Source: RGIG1959 sp045637645
GTDB taxonomy: Bacteria; Bacillota; Clostridia; Oscillospirales; Acutalibacteraceae
Reading direction: 5' to 3'
Assembly: GCA_045637645.1 (NCBI GenBank)
Contig: JAZTZV010000107.1
Coordinates: 1-19,989 of the forward strand
Length of the DNA: 19,989 bases
Shown here in pieces: positions 7,359 to 14,979 of the stretch (position 1 is the stretch's first letter; each line of letters opens with the position of its first letter). The translations under genes and the position numbers were made by a program. The notes beneath the pieces were generated by a model, which worked only from the letters and a program-made list of their open reading frames with translations, was not told the DNA's origin and did not search any database.

Positions 7359-9761
7359 TTAATAATAGATCGTTTTGAAATCCATCGAGTCGGAGTACCA
7401 AAGTCCGTCGACGTCGGCGTCGATCAAGTGAGACTCGTTGCCGTCGTAGCGATACAAATCGCCGTTGGAGATGTACAGATAGGTGGATTTGTCCAAACGA
7501 ATGAAATCGGTGATACTGCTGAAGGTCGCGCTGTTGCCCTTTTCGTCGAACAGCATCAGTTCGTAATCGGCGGTTTCATAGTTGTATGCACCGAACGAGA
7601 GATACACATTGTCCTCATACACCATGATGCCGCTCGTAACGCTGATATCGGTTGCCAGCAACGCGGATTCGCCGCTTTCGTATTTATACAAATCGCCGCA
7701 GCGTTTCTCGCCGTCGCTGAGGTACAAGCCGGAGACGTAGTACAGCACGCCGTCGTAGACCCCCAGCGCCTTCGCGTCTTCGGAGAAAAGGTTGAATGCG
7801 CCGACCGTGTTGTTGTCGATCGATGCCGTGTACACCGTGTCGTTGACGTTCAAATACACCGTGCTGTTGTCAAATACAAAGTACATGTAGTTCGATTCGT
7901 CGAGTTCCGCAATTGAGGCGGCGGCTTCGGCGGAGAAGGTGGCATGAGTGCCGCTGTCGTACAGATAGATGTGGTTTGCGGCGGTGTAATCCACCAAGAG
8001 CAGGCTTTCCACGTCGGAAATGTGGGTAATGTCCGACAGGTTGACTTTGTCGGTGATCATGTCGACGGTGTTGTAGATCCATCCATCGGCTTGCGCCGTG
8101 CAACTGAGGATATTTTCAGCAACAGTCGTCAATGTTCCGTCGTATACGGACAGCGTTCTGACGGGCCATCTGTTTTCCTTGTCTTGCAACGCTTCGCGCA
8201 GGTTGTTGCGGTTTTCGATGTCTTCGTATTCGTCTTGCGCGGCATAGTAAGCGTCGTAGTCGATCGTGTTGCCGTCTTGATAGCGGTCATAGCACAGCCA
8301 CATCCATTGCCATGTTTTGCCCGCGTCGCCCATCAGCGCTTGAATGGCAAGCAGATCCTCTTTCACGTCGGCGGTCACTTTGATGTAACCGTCTTTGTCG
8401 GCGGATTTGCCGTGCTTGTCAATGAAGCTTTGCAACGCCGCGTAAATTTGTGCGTTATTTTTGCCCCAATCGACTTTCATCGCACCTTCCATCGAATAGC
8501 AGAAATAATTGCTTTCACCGAAGAAGTAGAGCTTTTTCGTGCAAGAGGTGTAGAGTTCGGTGAAGTTGCCTTCTTTGAGGTTGTTGCCGTTCACCATTTT
8601 GTAGGTGAAGTAGGGGGTGGCATAATCCTCGATGTCGGGCTTTTTGGCTGCTGCGTCGGCGTCTTTGGTGTCGTCGATCACGTAGTCATACAAGTTGACG
8701 GTTTCGCCGCTGTTGGAAAGGATGTACAGTTTGTTGTCGAAAATGTGGTAGTCGTTTGCTTTGCCGAGCAACTGTTCCGTGCCGACTTCCGCGTCGAAAT
8801 CGATTGCGTACAAATCGGCGGTTTCGCCGCCGACGGCACGCGCGAAATACACGGTTGTAAAATCAAATCCATCCAGCGAGTGGTTGATATTGCTTACGAG
8901 ATAATACACATTTTCGGCAAGCACACGCGGCGCGGCGGAACTCCCCGCCTTGTAGCCGTACAGCGTAAAGGTTTCGTCGGTGGCGCCTTCGACGGTGTAT
9001 ACCACGCGACCATCGGTGTCGCCGGCAAAGTTGCCGATATTTTCGGCGATCATAACGGATTCTTTGCCGTTGAAATAATACAGCGTTTCGTCAAGGGTGC
9101 GGTAAACGATGCGGTTGTCGTCCACAAAGCTAACCGAATTGCTGTACACGTTGGTGTCGATCAGTTGAATGTACTTGTCGTTTTTGGAAATGTTATCCGT
9201 CATCTTGGCACATTCCGCGCGGTACAGCGAACCCGAATAGGTGTTCATGTCGAATTTTGCAAAATAATAGAGATACTTGCCGTCGGGGCTGTACACAGCT
9301 GATGAGGACGGAGCGTAAGAAAGATTGTCGGTTTTGGTCGACGCGACGGTGAACGCTTCGTCCGAAGTTGCATCCGTCACGATTTTATAACTGCCGCCCG
9401 ACAGATACGCATACGACATGTCCTCGCCGCCGCCGAACAGCGACATGCCGAGGAATATACCGCCCACCGCCAGAATCAGCACCGCGATCGCGGCGATCAC
9501 GGCAACGATCGCCATCAGCGCGCCTCCGATGACGCAACCTTTCTTTGATTTTTTCTTTTTGGGCGTTTCGTCTTGTGCAGAAGCAACCTCTTCCACAGGC
9601 GCGGCTTCTTCGACAGGCGCGGCTTCTTCCACAGGCGCAACTTCTTCCGCAGGCGCGACTTCTTCCACAGGCGCGACTTCTTCCGCAGGCATTTGCATGC
9701 CGCAACTTCCGCAGAATTTGGCGCCCTCAAGCAATTCTTTTCCGCATTTCGGGCAGAACAT
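7359..9761 (-). CDS. Zinc-ribbon, single-pass membrane protein with large extracellular domain
   Basis: The product is 800 residues. ATG 9761 lies 8 nt after a perfect GAGGAGG; an in-frame TTG at 9767 is too close to that site. Residues 3-20 form a zinc ribbon (CPKC, 10 residues, CGSC). Residues about 25-65 are an acidic Pro-rich stretch of six near-identical VAPVEE units. A KKKKSKK cluster precedes a single membrane helix (about 77-103), so the ribbon is cytoplasmic and the remaining ~690 residues are outside. That large part shows repeating short YLYYF/LYRYDG/YYF-type strands with Asp/Asn turns (for example DGKYLYYFAK, YLYISNGDLYRYDGN), which suggests a beta-propeller such as the DUF5050 or TolB-like folds often found behind zinc ribbons in Clostridia. 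I recognise no catalytic motif. The gene is monocistronic with its own promoter and terminator. Its function is unknown; a sensor or surface scaffold is a guess. Confidence 0.85.
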   Translation of the reverse strand: MFCPKCGKELLEGAKFCGSCGMQMPAEEVAPVEEVAPAEEVAPVEEAAPVEEAAPVEEVASAQDETPKKKKSKKGCVIGGALMAIVAVIAAIAVLILAVGGIFLGMSLFGGGEDMSYAYLSGGSYKIVTDATSDEAFTVASTKTDNLSYAPSSSAVYSPDGKYLYYFAKFDMNTYSGSLYRAECAKMTDNISKNDKYIQLIDTNVYSNSVSFVDDNRIVYRTLDETLYYFNGKESVMIAENIGNFAGDTDGRVVYTVEGATDETFTLYGYKAGSSAAPRVLAENVYYLVSNINHSLDGFDFTTVYFARAVGGETADLYAIDFDAEVGTEQLLGKANDYHIFDNKLYILSNSGETVNLYDYVIDDTKDADAAAKKPDIEDYATPYFTYKMVNGNNLKEGNFTELYTSCTKKLYFFGESNYFCYSMEGAMKVDWGKNNAQIYAALQSFIDKHGKSADKDGYIKVTADVKEDLLAIQALMGDAGKTWQWMWLCYDRYQDGNTIDYDAYYAAQDEYEDIENRNNLREALQDKENRWPVRTLSVYDGTLTTVAENILSCTAQADGWIYNTVDMITDKVNLSDITHISDVESLLLVDYTAANHIYLYDSGTHATFSAEAAASIAELDESNYMYFVFDNSTVYLNVNDTVYTASIDNNTVGAFNLFSEDAKALGVYDGVLYYVSGLYLSDGEKRCGDLYKYESGESALLATDISVTSGIMVYEDNVYLSFGAYNYETADYELMLFDEKGNSATFSSITDFIRLDKSTYLYISNGDLYRYDGNESHLIDADVDGLWYSDSMDFKTIYY
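9583..9690 (-). repeat. 18-bp in-frame tandem repeat encoding VAPVEE units
   Basis: About six 18-bp units run in tandem inside the zinc-ribbon gene, reading VAP(V/A)EE or AAPVEE. On the plus strand the unit looks like GCGCGACTTCTTCCACAG with one to three changes per copy. It forms a flexible acidic spacer between the zinc ribbon and the membrane helix. Copy number may vary between strains by slippage. Confidence 0.85.
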
Positions 9762-9796
9762 AAGCAAAACCTCCTCAAAATCGAGTTGTTGTTATT

Positions 9797-9825
9797 ACTA
9801 TACTCCAAACATCGTTGTTTTTCAA
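9797..9825 (-). promoter_or_regulatory. Sigma-A type promoter of the zinc-ribbon gene
   Basis: On the minus strand, TTGAAA (9825-9820) and TATAGT (9802-9797) are separated by 17 bp. The expected transcript start lies about 30 nt before the ATG at 9761. Confidence 0.78.
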
Positions 9826-9850
9826 GGTGTATCGACACCGCGCGGCAAAT

Positions 9851-10102
9851 TTTTACGATGTTGCCGTAAAATTGTAGGGGATGGGTTTCCCGTCCCGTAC
9901 AAGTATTCGATGCCGTCGTGTTTTGCGCGTATCCCCGGTATTGCCGGTAGGGCGGGGGTTTACTCCCGCCGTCATCGTTGCCGTCGTGTTTTGCGGGTTT
10001 TCGGCGGGACACAAGGCCCCGCCCTACGAACACGCCGCAGGTTTTGCGTGATCCCACGGGACTACAAGTAGTCGATGCATCAGCATCAAACGCACAAAAC
10101 CT
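9851..10102. repeat. Cluster of nested inverted repeats, no gene
   Basis: The 9826-10133 gap holds no credible gene but is packed with palindromes. TTTTACG/CGTAAAA lies at 9851-9871. A 12-bp stem with one mismatch and one G-U pair (GTAGGGGATGGG / CCCGTCCCGTAC, TTT loop) lies at 9874-9900. GTAGGGCGGGG/CCCCGCCCTAC is a perfect 11-bp pair at 9947-9957 and 10017-10027, enclosing GGCGGG/CCCGCC hairpins at 9951-9970 and 10003-10023. AGGTTTTG/CAAAACCT at 10039-10046 and 10095-10102 encloses GACTAC/GTAGTC (10060-10073) and GATGC/GCATC (10074-10087). A 17-nt direct repeat TGCCGTCGTGTTTTGCG occurs at 9911-9927 and 9979-9995. This looks like accreted REP- or MITE-type intergenic repeats. Confidence 0.7.
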
Positions 10103-10133
10103 CATTCGCCTGCGCCGTAGGGTTGCGACACAA

Positions 10134-10166
10134 TAAAAAAACACCTCGACCGAATCGGTCGAGGTG
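10134..10166 (-). terminator. Intrinsic terminator of the ylxM-ffh-rpsP-khpA operon
   Basis: CACCTCGACC at 10142-10151 and GGTCGAGGTG at 10157-10166 form a perfect 10-bp stem with a GAATC loop. Read on the minus strand the stem is followed by seven T residues (10141-10135), then ATT. This is a textbook terminator about 85 nt after the khpA stop. I see nothing else between it and khpA. Confidence 0.92.
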
Positions 10167-10249
10167 CTCTGTTTGCCTAGGGGATCGGGGAATGGGTGCT
10201 ATCCGATCTTGAAAGAACGAGTCTGTCAAAACGGAGTGGGGAATTGGTG

Positions 10250-10483
10250 TCAGTCGATTTCGACGGACACACGCAGGTCTTGACGGGTAGCCGCGGCGCG
10301 CATCACGGTGCGCATCGCTTTAGCGATGCGGCCTTGCTTGCCGATCACGCGACCCATGTCATCTTCCGCCACGTGCAAGTGGAGAACGATGGTGCCATCC
10401 TCAGCCGGCTCGTCTTGCTCCACGGTGACGGCATCGGGATTTTCGACCAAGCCTTGCGCAATGACTTTCAACAGGTCTTTCAT
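10250..10483 (-). CDS. khpA: KH-domain RNA-binding protein KhpA
   Basis: The product is 77 residues of the KhpA/YlqC family, a single KH domain nearly filling the protein. The RNA-binding GxxG loop is present as VIGKQGRIAKAMRTVMRA, preceded by an acidic strand (VLHLHVAEDDMG). ATG 10483 has GGAAG about 10 nt upstream. KhpA is known to act with KhpB (Jag/EloR) in binding RNA and in influencing cell elongation in Firmicutes. Here it is the last gene of the operon, 47 nt after rpsP, which is its usual place right behind rpsP. Confidence 0.95.
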   Translation of the reverse strand: MKDLLKVIAQGLVENPDAVTVEQDEPAEDGTIVLHLHVAEDDMGRVIGKQGRIAKAMRTVMRAAATRQDLRVSVEID

Positions 10484-10530
10484 GGTGTGGTACTTCCTTT
10501 CTTTCTATGACAAACTGATGCCATCGGCGA

Positions 10531-10770
10531 TCAGATGCCTGCCTTCTTCAGCAGCGACTTCACCGTGTCGGTGGGTTGCGCACCGTTGCTGATCCACTTT
10601 TGGACCTTCTCGGTGTCGACCTTCAGATCCACGGGATCGGTCAGGGGGTTGTAGTAGCCGACTTCATCGATGCAGCGGCCGTCACGCGGATAGCGGGAAT
10701 CAGCCACAACGATACGATAAAACGGAGCTTTCTTGGCGCCCATGCGGCGCAGACGAATTTTGACTGCCAT
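10531..10770 (-). CDS. rpsP: 30S ribosomal protein S16
   Basis: The product is 79 residues, normal for S16. It starts MAVKIRLRRMGAKKAPFYRI and continues with the conserved VVADSRYPRDGR and GYYNPL. ATG 10770 follows GGAGGT at a 7-nt gap; the open frame runs back to 10800, but the extra residues are untranslated leader. S16 is a small-subunit assembly protein. It lies 60 nt after ffh and 47 nt before khpA on the same strand. Confidence 0.98.
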   Translation of the reverse strand: MAVKIRLRRMGAKKAPFYRIVVADSRYPRDGRCIDEVGYYNPLTDPVDLKVDTEKVQKWISNGAQPTDTVKSLLKKAGI

Positions 10771-10830
10771 AATAATGACCTCCATTAAAATAAAATACAA
10801 AATATATTCAAACCTTTTTGGGGTTGAATG

Positions 10831-12216
10831 TTAGCCCATCGGGAAGCCACCGGGGAATCCGGGGCCGCCCAGTCCCGGCAACATCATCTTGCCGCGACGT
10901 TTTCCTTTTTTGCCTTTGGTCGCTTTGCCGTTTGCGTTCATCTGCTTCATCATTTGACACATCATGTCGTATTGCTTGAGCAGGCGGTTCACATCTTCGA
11001 CCTTCATGCCCGAGCCCGCCGCGATGCGACGTTTGCGGGACGGATTGATGATCGACGGCTTTTCGCGTTCCGCGGGAGTCATCGAGAGGATGATCGCTTC
11101 GATGCGATCGAATTGCCGCTCGTCGATCTCGACGTCCTTGAGCTTGTTGCCGACGCCGGGGATCATGCCGAGCATGCTCTTGATGTCGCCCATTTTGCGG
11201 ACTTGGCGGAATTGGTCGAGCATATCGTTCATGTCGAACGTGTTTTCGCGAAGCTTTTTCGCGAGCTCTTCCGCTTCTTTTTCGGAAATTTGTTGTTCCG
11301 CGCGCTCGATAAGCGACATCACGTCGCCCATGCCGAGGATGCGGGATGCCATACGTTCGGGGTGGAAAACCTCGAGGTTGTCGAGCTTTTCGCCCGTACC
11401 GATGAACTTGATCGGTTGACCTGTGACCGCACGTACCGACAGTGCCGCGCCGCCGCGGGTGTCGCCGTCGAGTTTGGTGAGAACGACGCCCGTGATGCCG
11501 AGTGCGTCGTGGAACTCTTTGGCAACGCGCACGGCGTCTTGACCGATCATCGAGTCGATGACGAACAAGATCTCGTGCGGATTGACCGCCGCTTTGACGT
11601 TTTTAAGCTCGTTCATCAGCTCTTCGTCAATGTGCAAACGACCGGCGGTATCGAGAAGAATGTAATCGTTGCCGTGGTCGCGCGCGTGGCGGATCGCGGC
11701 ATTGGCGATATCAACGGGATTGGCGGTGCCCATTTCGAAGACGGGCACGCCGACTTGTTCGCCGACGACCTGCAACTGTTTGATGGCGGCGGGACGGTAG
11801 ACGTCGCACGCGACCAGCAAGGGGCGGTGACCTTTCGATTTCAAAAGGCGACCGATCTTGGCGGTGTGGGTCGTTTTACCCGAGCCTTGCAAGCCGCACA
11901 TCATGATGATGCAGGGGGGATGGCTCGTGCGGGCGAGAGGAGCGGCTTCGCCGCCCATGAGCGCGACGAGCTCTTCGTTGACGATCTTGACGACCATTTG
12001 CGCGGGAGTCAGGCTTTCCATGACTTGTTGACCGACCGCGCGTTCGGTGACCGTGTTCGTGAAGTCTTTGGCGACCTTGTAGTTCACGTCTGCTTCGAGG
12101 AGGGCGAGTCGCACCTCGCGCATCGCTTCTTTGACGTCTTTTTCGTTGAGCTTGCCTTTGGAACGCAGTTTTTTAAACGCGGCAGACAGCTTGTCGGTCA
12201 ATCCTTCGAATGCCAT
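10831..12216 (-). CDS. ffh: Signal recognition particle protein Ffh (SRP54)
   Basis: The product is 461 residues. Ffh binds the 4.5S/6S SRP RNA and signal sequences and docks with FtsY for cotranslational membrane targeting. The N domain (1-~90) is followed by the G domain with GLQGSGKTTHTAKIG (P-loop), DTAGRLHIDEEL, TKLDGDTRGG and the FIGTGEKLDNLEVF segment. The M domain (from ~325) has MLGMIPG, the RNA-binding SRKRRIAAGSG motif and a Met-rich helix (QYDMMCQMMKQM). The C-terminal tail is Lys/Gly/Pro-rich. ATG 12216 has AGGAGG about 11 nt upstream. It follows ylxM by 26 nt, the standard arrangement in Firmicutes. Confidence 0.98.
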   Translation of the reverse strand: MAFEGLTDKLSAAFKKLRSKGKLNEKDVKEAMREVRLALLEADVNYKVAKDFTNTVTERAVGQQVMESLTPAQMVVKIVNEELVALMGGEAAPLARTSHPPCIIMMCGLQGSGKTTHTAKIGRLLKSKGHRPLLVACDVYRPAAIKQLQVVGEQVGVPVFEMGTANPVDIANAAIRHARDHGNDYILLDTAGRLHIDEELMNELKNVKAAVNPHEILFVIDSMIGQDAVRVAKEFHDALGITGVVLTKLDGDTRGGAALSVRAVTGQPIKFIGTGEKLDNLEVFHPERMASRILGMGDVMSLIERAEQQISEKEAEELAKKLRENTFDMNDMLDQFRQVRKMGDIKSMLGMIPGVGNKLKDVEIDERQFDRIEAIILSMTPAEREKPSIINPSRKRRIAAGSGMKVEDVNRLLKQYDMMCQMMKQMNANGKATKGKKGKRRGKMMLPGLGGPGFPGGFPMG

Positions 12217-12242
12217 GGCGTGGGGCCCTCCTTTCGGGACGG

Positions 12243-12602
12243 TTAAATCAGTTTGGCAGCGAGAGCGGCGATGCGAAGCGCTTCGTCGGTGATGCTTTGC
12301 GGGCCGCCGCAGGTATCGTTATCCGCGCGGATGGTGTCCGCCGCGGCGAGGATGGCTTTGAGAGCGGTTTGCGTTTCGACGAGACGCGCGGCAAGTCCGA
12401 GTCGCTCTTCCATTTCGAAAAGCTGTTCCTCCGCGCGTTTGACGGAACCGCGCACACCTTGTCGGGAGATGCCGACGTTTTCGGCAATCTCGGAAAGCGA
12501 CAGGTCTTGGTGATAGTATTGGTCGATCATGTCGCGTTGCTTCTCGGTGAGGATTTCGCCGTAGAAATCGTACAAAAGCGCGACCTTCATGTTCTTGGCC
12601 AT
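12243..12602 (-). CDS. ylxM: YlxM family putative SRP-associated HTH protein
   Basis: The product is 119 residues of the UPF0122/YlxM family. The start is ATG 12602 with AGAAGG 7 nt upstream; the open frame goes back to 12635, but that part lacks a ribosome site. A sigma-region-4-like helix-turn-helix lies at about residues 33-58 (LSLSEIAENVGISRQGVRGS), preceded by the family start KVALLYDFYGEILTEKQ. In streptococci YlxM modulates SRP activity; in most species its role is inferred only from linkage to ffh. It is the first gene of the operon. The C-terminal third (from TQTALKAIL) is Ala-rich and less conserved. Confidence 0.93.
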   Translation of the reverse strand: MAKNMKVALLYDFYGEILTEKQRDMIDQYYHQDLSLSEIAENVGISRQGVRGSVKRAEEQLFEMEERLGLAARLVETQTALKAILAAADTIRADNDTCGGPQSITDEALRIAALAAKLI

Positions 12603-12653
12603 GTTGGCGCCTTCTTTCTTTGGGTGTAAACGCAAATTGCTTTACAGTCGAGT

Positions 12654-12682
12654 ATTATAGAGGATGGATCGTGAATTGTCAA
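12654..12682 (-). promoter_or_regulatory. Consensus sigma-A promoter of the ylxM-ffh operon
   Basis: On the minus strand, TTGACA (12682-12677) and TATAAT (12659-12654) are separated by exactly 17 bp, a perfect match at both boxes. This suits a highly expressed ribosomal/SRP operon. Transcription should begin near 12647, about 45 nt before the ylxM ATG. Confidence 0.93.
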
Positions 12683-12721
12683 GTGTTTTTTGAAAAAGCG
12701 GTAGATTTTTATGAAAACTCT

Positions 12722-12730
12722 TGTTATAAT
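12722..12730 (+). promoter_or_regulatory. Extended -10 promoter of the two-cohesin gene
   Basis: TGTTATAAT at 12722-12730 is a full extended -10 (TGnTATAAT). The -35 position (12702-12707, TAGATT) is poor, which fits an extended -10 promoter. It is 35 nt before the ATG at 12765 and diverges from the ylxM promoter; the two -10 boxes are about 65 bp apart. Confidence 0.75.
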
Positions 12731-12764
12731 GTATATACTCTCTTTAGAAAAGGAGCTTTTTGCG

Positions 12765-14144
12765 ATGAAACGAATGTATTCGGCGGCGGCGCTGGTGTGC
12801 GCGTTGCTGCTTTGTTTGACAATGTTACCGCTGTCGGCGGCGGCTGCGGATGCGACCGTGACGGTTGCGAACGCGACGGTGAAGCCCGGCGACACGTTTG
12901 AGATTCCCGTGACGGTGACGCACGCGGAGAATGTCGGCGGCGTGGAGATCCACGTGGCATATGACGGCAACGTGCTGGAATGCGTGAGCGCATCTTTGGG
13001 CGACGCGATGAGCGGGTTTATGATGAAAAACGTCAACACCGTGCCTGCCAATCACCCGAACGAAGTGTGGTTGACAGCGATCGGCAACAACGCGACGATC
13101 GAGGGTGAAGCGATGCGCATCACCTTTAAAGTCAAAGACAACGCGAAAGCGGGCGACACGACCCTCACCGTTGTGACCGATCGCTTGGCGATCCTCATCG
13201 GCGTGGAAGCGACGTCGCTGGCGATCGAGCCCGTTAACGGCATTGTGACCATTGAGGCGGATGATGATACCGTCGCAACGACAACAAAAGCACCCGTTAC
13301 CACCACCACGGCAAAAGCGACGACCACCGCGAAAGCACCCGTGAGCACCACGGCGGCGAGCGTGCAAACGACGACCGTGACGTCCGTCGACGGCACAACC
13401 GCGGCAACGAAGGAAACGGTGCCGTCGGGCATGGTGGCGGTCGAGGACGAGAACGGTCAAGTGGTGACCCGTGACAACGGCGTGATCGTGACGGTGCCGT
13501 CACGTGAGACGGTCGTGGACGGCAACGGCGAAACCATTAAGGATGATAACGGTGAACCTGTCATGGTGCCGACGATCGCGTTGATGCTCGACGAAAAAAC
13601 GGGCAAGCCCGGCGAAACGGTGACGATCGAGGTGTCGATCTCCTCGGTGGCAGATTTGACGGCACTCGGTGTCAGTGTGGAATATGACACGGACGCGCTC
13701 ACGTTTGCGGGAGGCGAATGCATCGGCTTTGTGAAAAAACACATGGCAACCACCAATGTGGCGGAAAATCAAAAAGGCACGGTGGAGATCGCCGCGCTGA
13801 GTGCCGAAGCGGTCAGCGGCAGCGGTGCGATCGCGCAGTTGCATTTCACGGTGAACGATGACGCGAAAAACGGCGACTATCGCTTGTCGGTCGCGTCGAA
13901 ACCGCTGTTCCAAGCGGGCATGATGGAACTGCCGTATAAGTTGTTTGCGGGTCGCATCACCGTTGAAGGCGGTCGCGAAAGCGGCAATGTCTTTGAGATC
14001 TTCGGCCTCGGCGCAGGCGTAGGTGTGCTGGTTGCCGTGGTGGTGATCGGCATTCCGCTCATCTTTGTGACGGTGATGGCGATCCTGTCGGTTCGCATCG
14101 TGCGTCGCAAAAAAGCAGAACAAAACGACCAACAATCCAAATAA
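12765..14144 (+). CDS. Membrane-anchored protein with two cohesin-like domains
   Basis: The product is 459 residues from ATG 12765, with AAAGGAG about 9 nt upstream; the in-frame ATG at 12711 lies upstream of the promoter. Residues 1-27 form a signal peptide. Residues 29-165 form a cohesin-type beta-sandwich (VKPGDTFEIPVTVTHAENVG, MRITFKVKDNAKAGDTTL, NGIVTIEAD). A Thr/Ala/Lys/Pro linker follows (about 168-215), then a short repeat-like segment with EDENGQVVTRDNG and VDGNGETIKDDNGEP. A second cohesin-like domain occupies 270-402 (GKPGETVTIEVSI, IAQLHFTVNDDAKNGDYRL, GRITVEGG). One membrane helix (about 418-442) and a RIVRRKK tail end the protein. The cohesin fold is inferred from the VxPGD...VTV and LxFxV...G patterns; such domains can also be generic surface modules. 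It stands alone, convergent with the deacetylase. It may anchor dockerin-bearing or other partners at the cell surface. Confidence 0.85.
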   Translation: MKRMYSAAALVCALLLCLTMLPLSAAAADATVTVANATVKPGDTFEIPVTVTHAENVGGVEIHVAYDGNVLECVSASLGDAMSGFMMKNVNTVPANHPNEVWLTAIGNNATIEGEAMRITFKVKDNAKAGDTTLTVVTDRLAILIGVEATSLAIEPVNGIVTIEADDDTVATTTKAPVTTTTAKATTTAKAPVSTTAASVQTTTVTSVDGTTAATKETVPSGMVAVEDENGQVVTRDNGVIVTVPSRETVVDGNGETIKDDNGEPVMVPTIALMLDEKTGKPGETVTIEVSISSVADLTALGVSVEYDTDALTFAGGECIGFVKKHMATTNVAENQKGTVEIAALSAEAVSGSGAIAQLHFTVNDDAKNGDYRLSVASKPLFQAGMMELPYKLFAGRITVEGGRESGNVFEIFGLGAGVGVLVAVVVIGIPLIFVTVMAILSVRIVRRKKAEQNDQQSK

Positions 14145-14154
14145 TGTATAATAG

Positions 14155-14195
14155 AACCCGCCTGTGTCGGCTTTGTCCGATGCAGGCGGGTTTTG
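14155..14195. terminator. Terminator shared by convergent genes
   Basis: AACCCGCCTG at 14155-14164 and CAGGCGGGTT at 14183-14192 form a perfect 10-bp stem, with an inner TCGG/CCGA pair (14167-14170 and 14177-14180). The plus-strand tail is TTTTGTGTT. The minus-strand tail (TTCTATTATAC) is weaker, so it serves mainly the two-cohesin gene but lies directly after the deacetylase stop as well. Confidence 0.85.
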
Positions 14196-14199
14196 TGTT

Positions 14200-14979
14200 C
14201 TAATCGTGGGCGCATTGCCGCCCCTCGTGGTTGATGGTGTACCCGTCGGTGTAGATCATATCGGCAACGGTGCAAAATGTGAAGCCTTTGGCTTGCAAAG
14301 CCTCGATGATGGAGGGGAGTGCCTCGGGCGTGTGAAGTGCCGCGTTATGAAACAGGACGATGCTCCCGCTTTTGACGCGCGACACGACGCGCGCGGTGAT
14401 TTGCTCGGCGGAAAGGTCTTTCCAGTCGAGAGAATCCACGTCCCATTGAATGGTGTACATACCGATATCTTCGGCGGCTTGCAGGCTGTCGTTGGAATAA
14501 TCGCCGTACGGCGCGCGGTGTAGGGTGGGGCGCACACCTGTGATCGCCTCGATTTTGTCGTTGCAGGCGTTCAACTCCTGTTTCATCTGCTCCGATGAAA
14601 GTTGCGGCATGTGCGGATGGGTGTCCGAATGGTTCATCACATCGTGTCCCGCTTCGTGAAGTGCTTTGACCGAATCACCGCATCGATCAACCCATTCGCC
14701 CACCACAAAGAAGGTGGCTTTGATCCCGTAGCGCGCGAGGATCTCGATCAACAGCGGCGTATCCTCGTCGCCCCATGCGGCGTCAAAGGTGAGCGCGACA
14801 CGTCCGTCGTCGCGATCGGTGCAATAAATCGGGAGCTTGCGCGCGGCGGTGCCGGCGGTGACGGCACGCGACGGCACATACACCGCCACCGCTGTCAACA
14901 GCACGGTGCAAGCCACCAGCATGGCGATCCCCCCCAGCAACGGTCGTCGCGGCAAGCGGCGCGGAAATAAAACAGTCAT
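14200..14979 (-). CDS. PdaB-like polysaccharide deacetylase
   Basis: The product is 259 residues from ATG 14979, with AAAGGAG 9 nt upstream; an in-frame TTG at 14988 overlaps that site. Residues 14-34 form a membrane helix or uncleaved signal, so the enzyme faces the cell wall. The NodB deacetylase domain shows ALTFDAAWG (D66, catalytic base), NHSDTHPHM (metal ligands H117 and H121), RAPYGDYS (R155) and WDVDSLDW, LFHN near the end. The second Asp of the usual TFDDG motif is Ala here. TFD-xx-WG is the form I associate with the sporulation deacetylase PdaB, whose length (about 254) also fits. PdaB-type proteins are needed for spore cortex stability, although their activity is poorly defined. 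It diverges from the scaffoldin gene; no spore-specific promoter could be identified with confidence. Confidence 0.9.
   Translation of the reverse strand: MTVLFPRRLPRRPLLGGIAMLVACTVLLTAVAVYVPSRAVTAGTAARKLPIYCTDRDDGRVALTFDAAWGDEDTPLLIEILARYGIKATFFVVGEWVDRCGDSVKALHEAGHDVMNHSDTHPHMPQLSSEQMKQELNACNDKIEAITGVRPTLHRAPYGDYSNDSLQAAEDIGMYTIQWDVDSLDWKDLSAEQITARVVSRVKSGSIVLFHNAALHTPEALPSIIEALQAKGFTFCTVADMIYTDGYTINHEGRQCAHD

Noticed and set aside
7944..9302. A 452-codon plus-strand frame opposite the zinc-ribbon gene
   Set aside because: Antisense shadow. The minus strand has GAGGAGG, a promoter, a zinc ribbon and a membrane helix.
10828..12246. A 472-codon plus-strand frame opposite ffh
   Set aside because: Aligned antisense shadow of ffh, whose motifs are unmistakable; the composition is His/Asp/Arg-rich noise.
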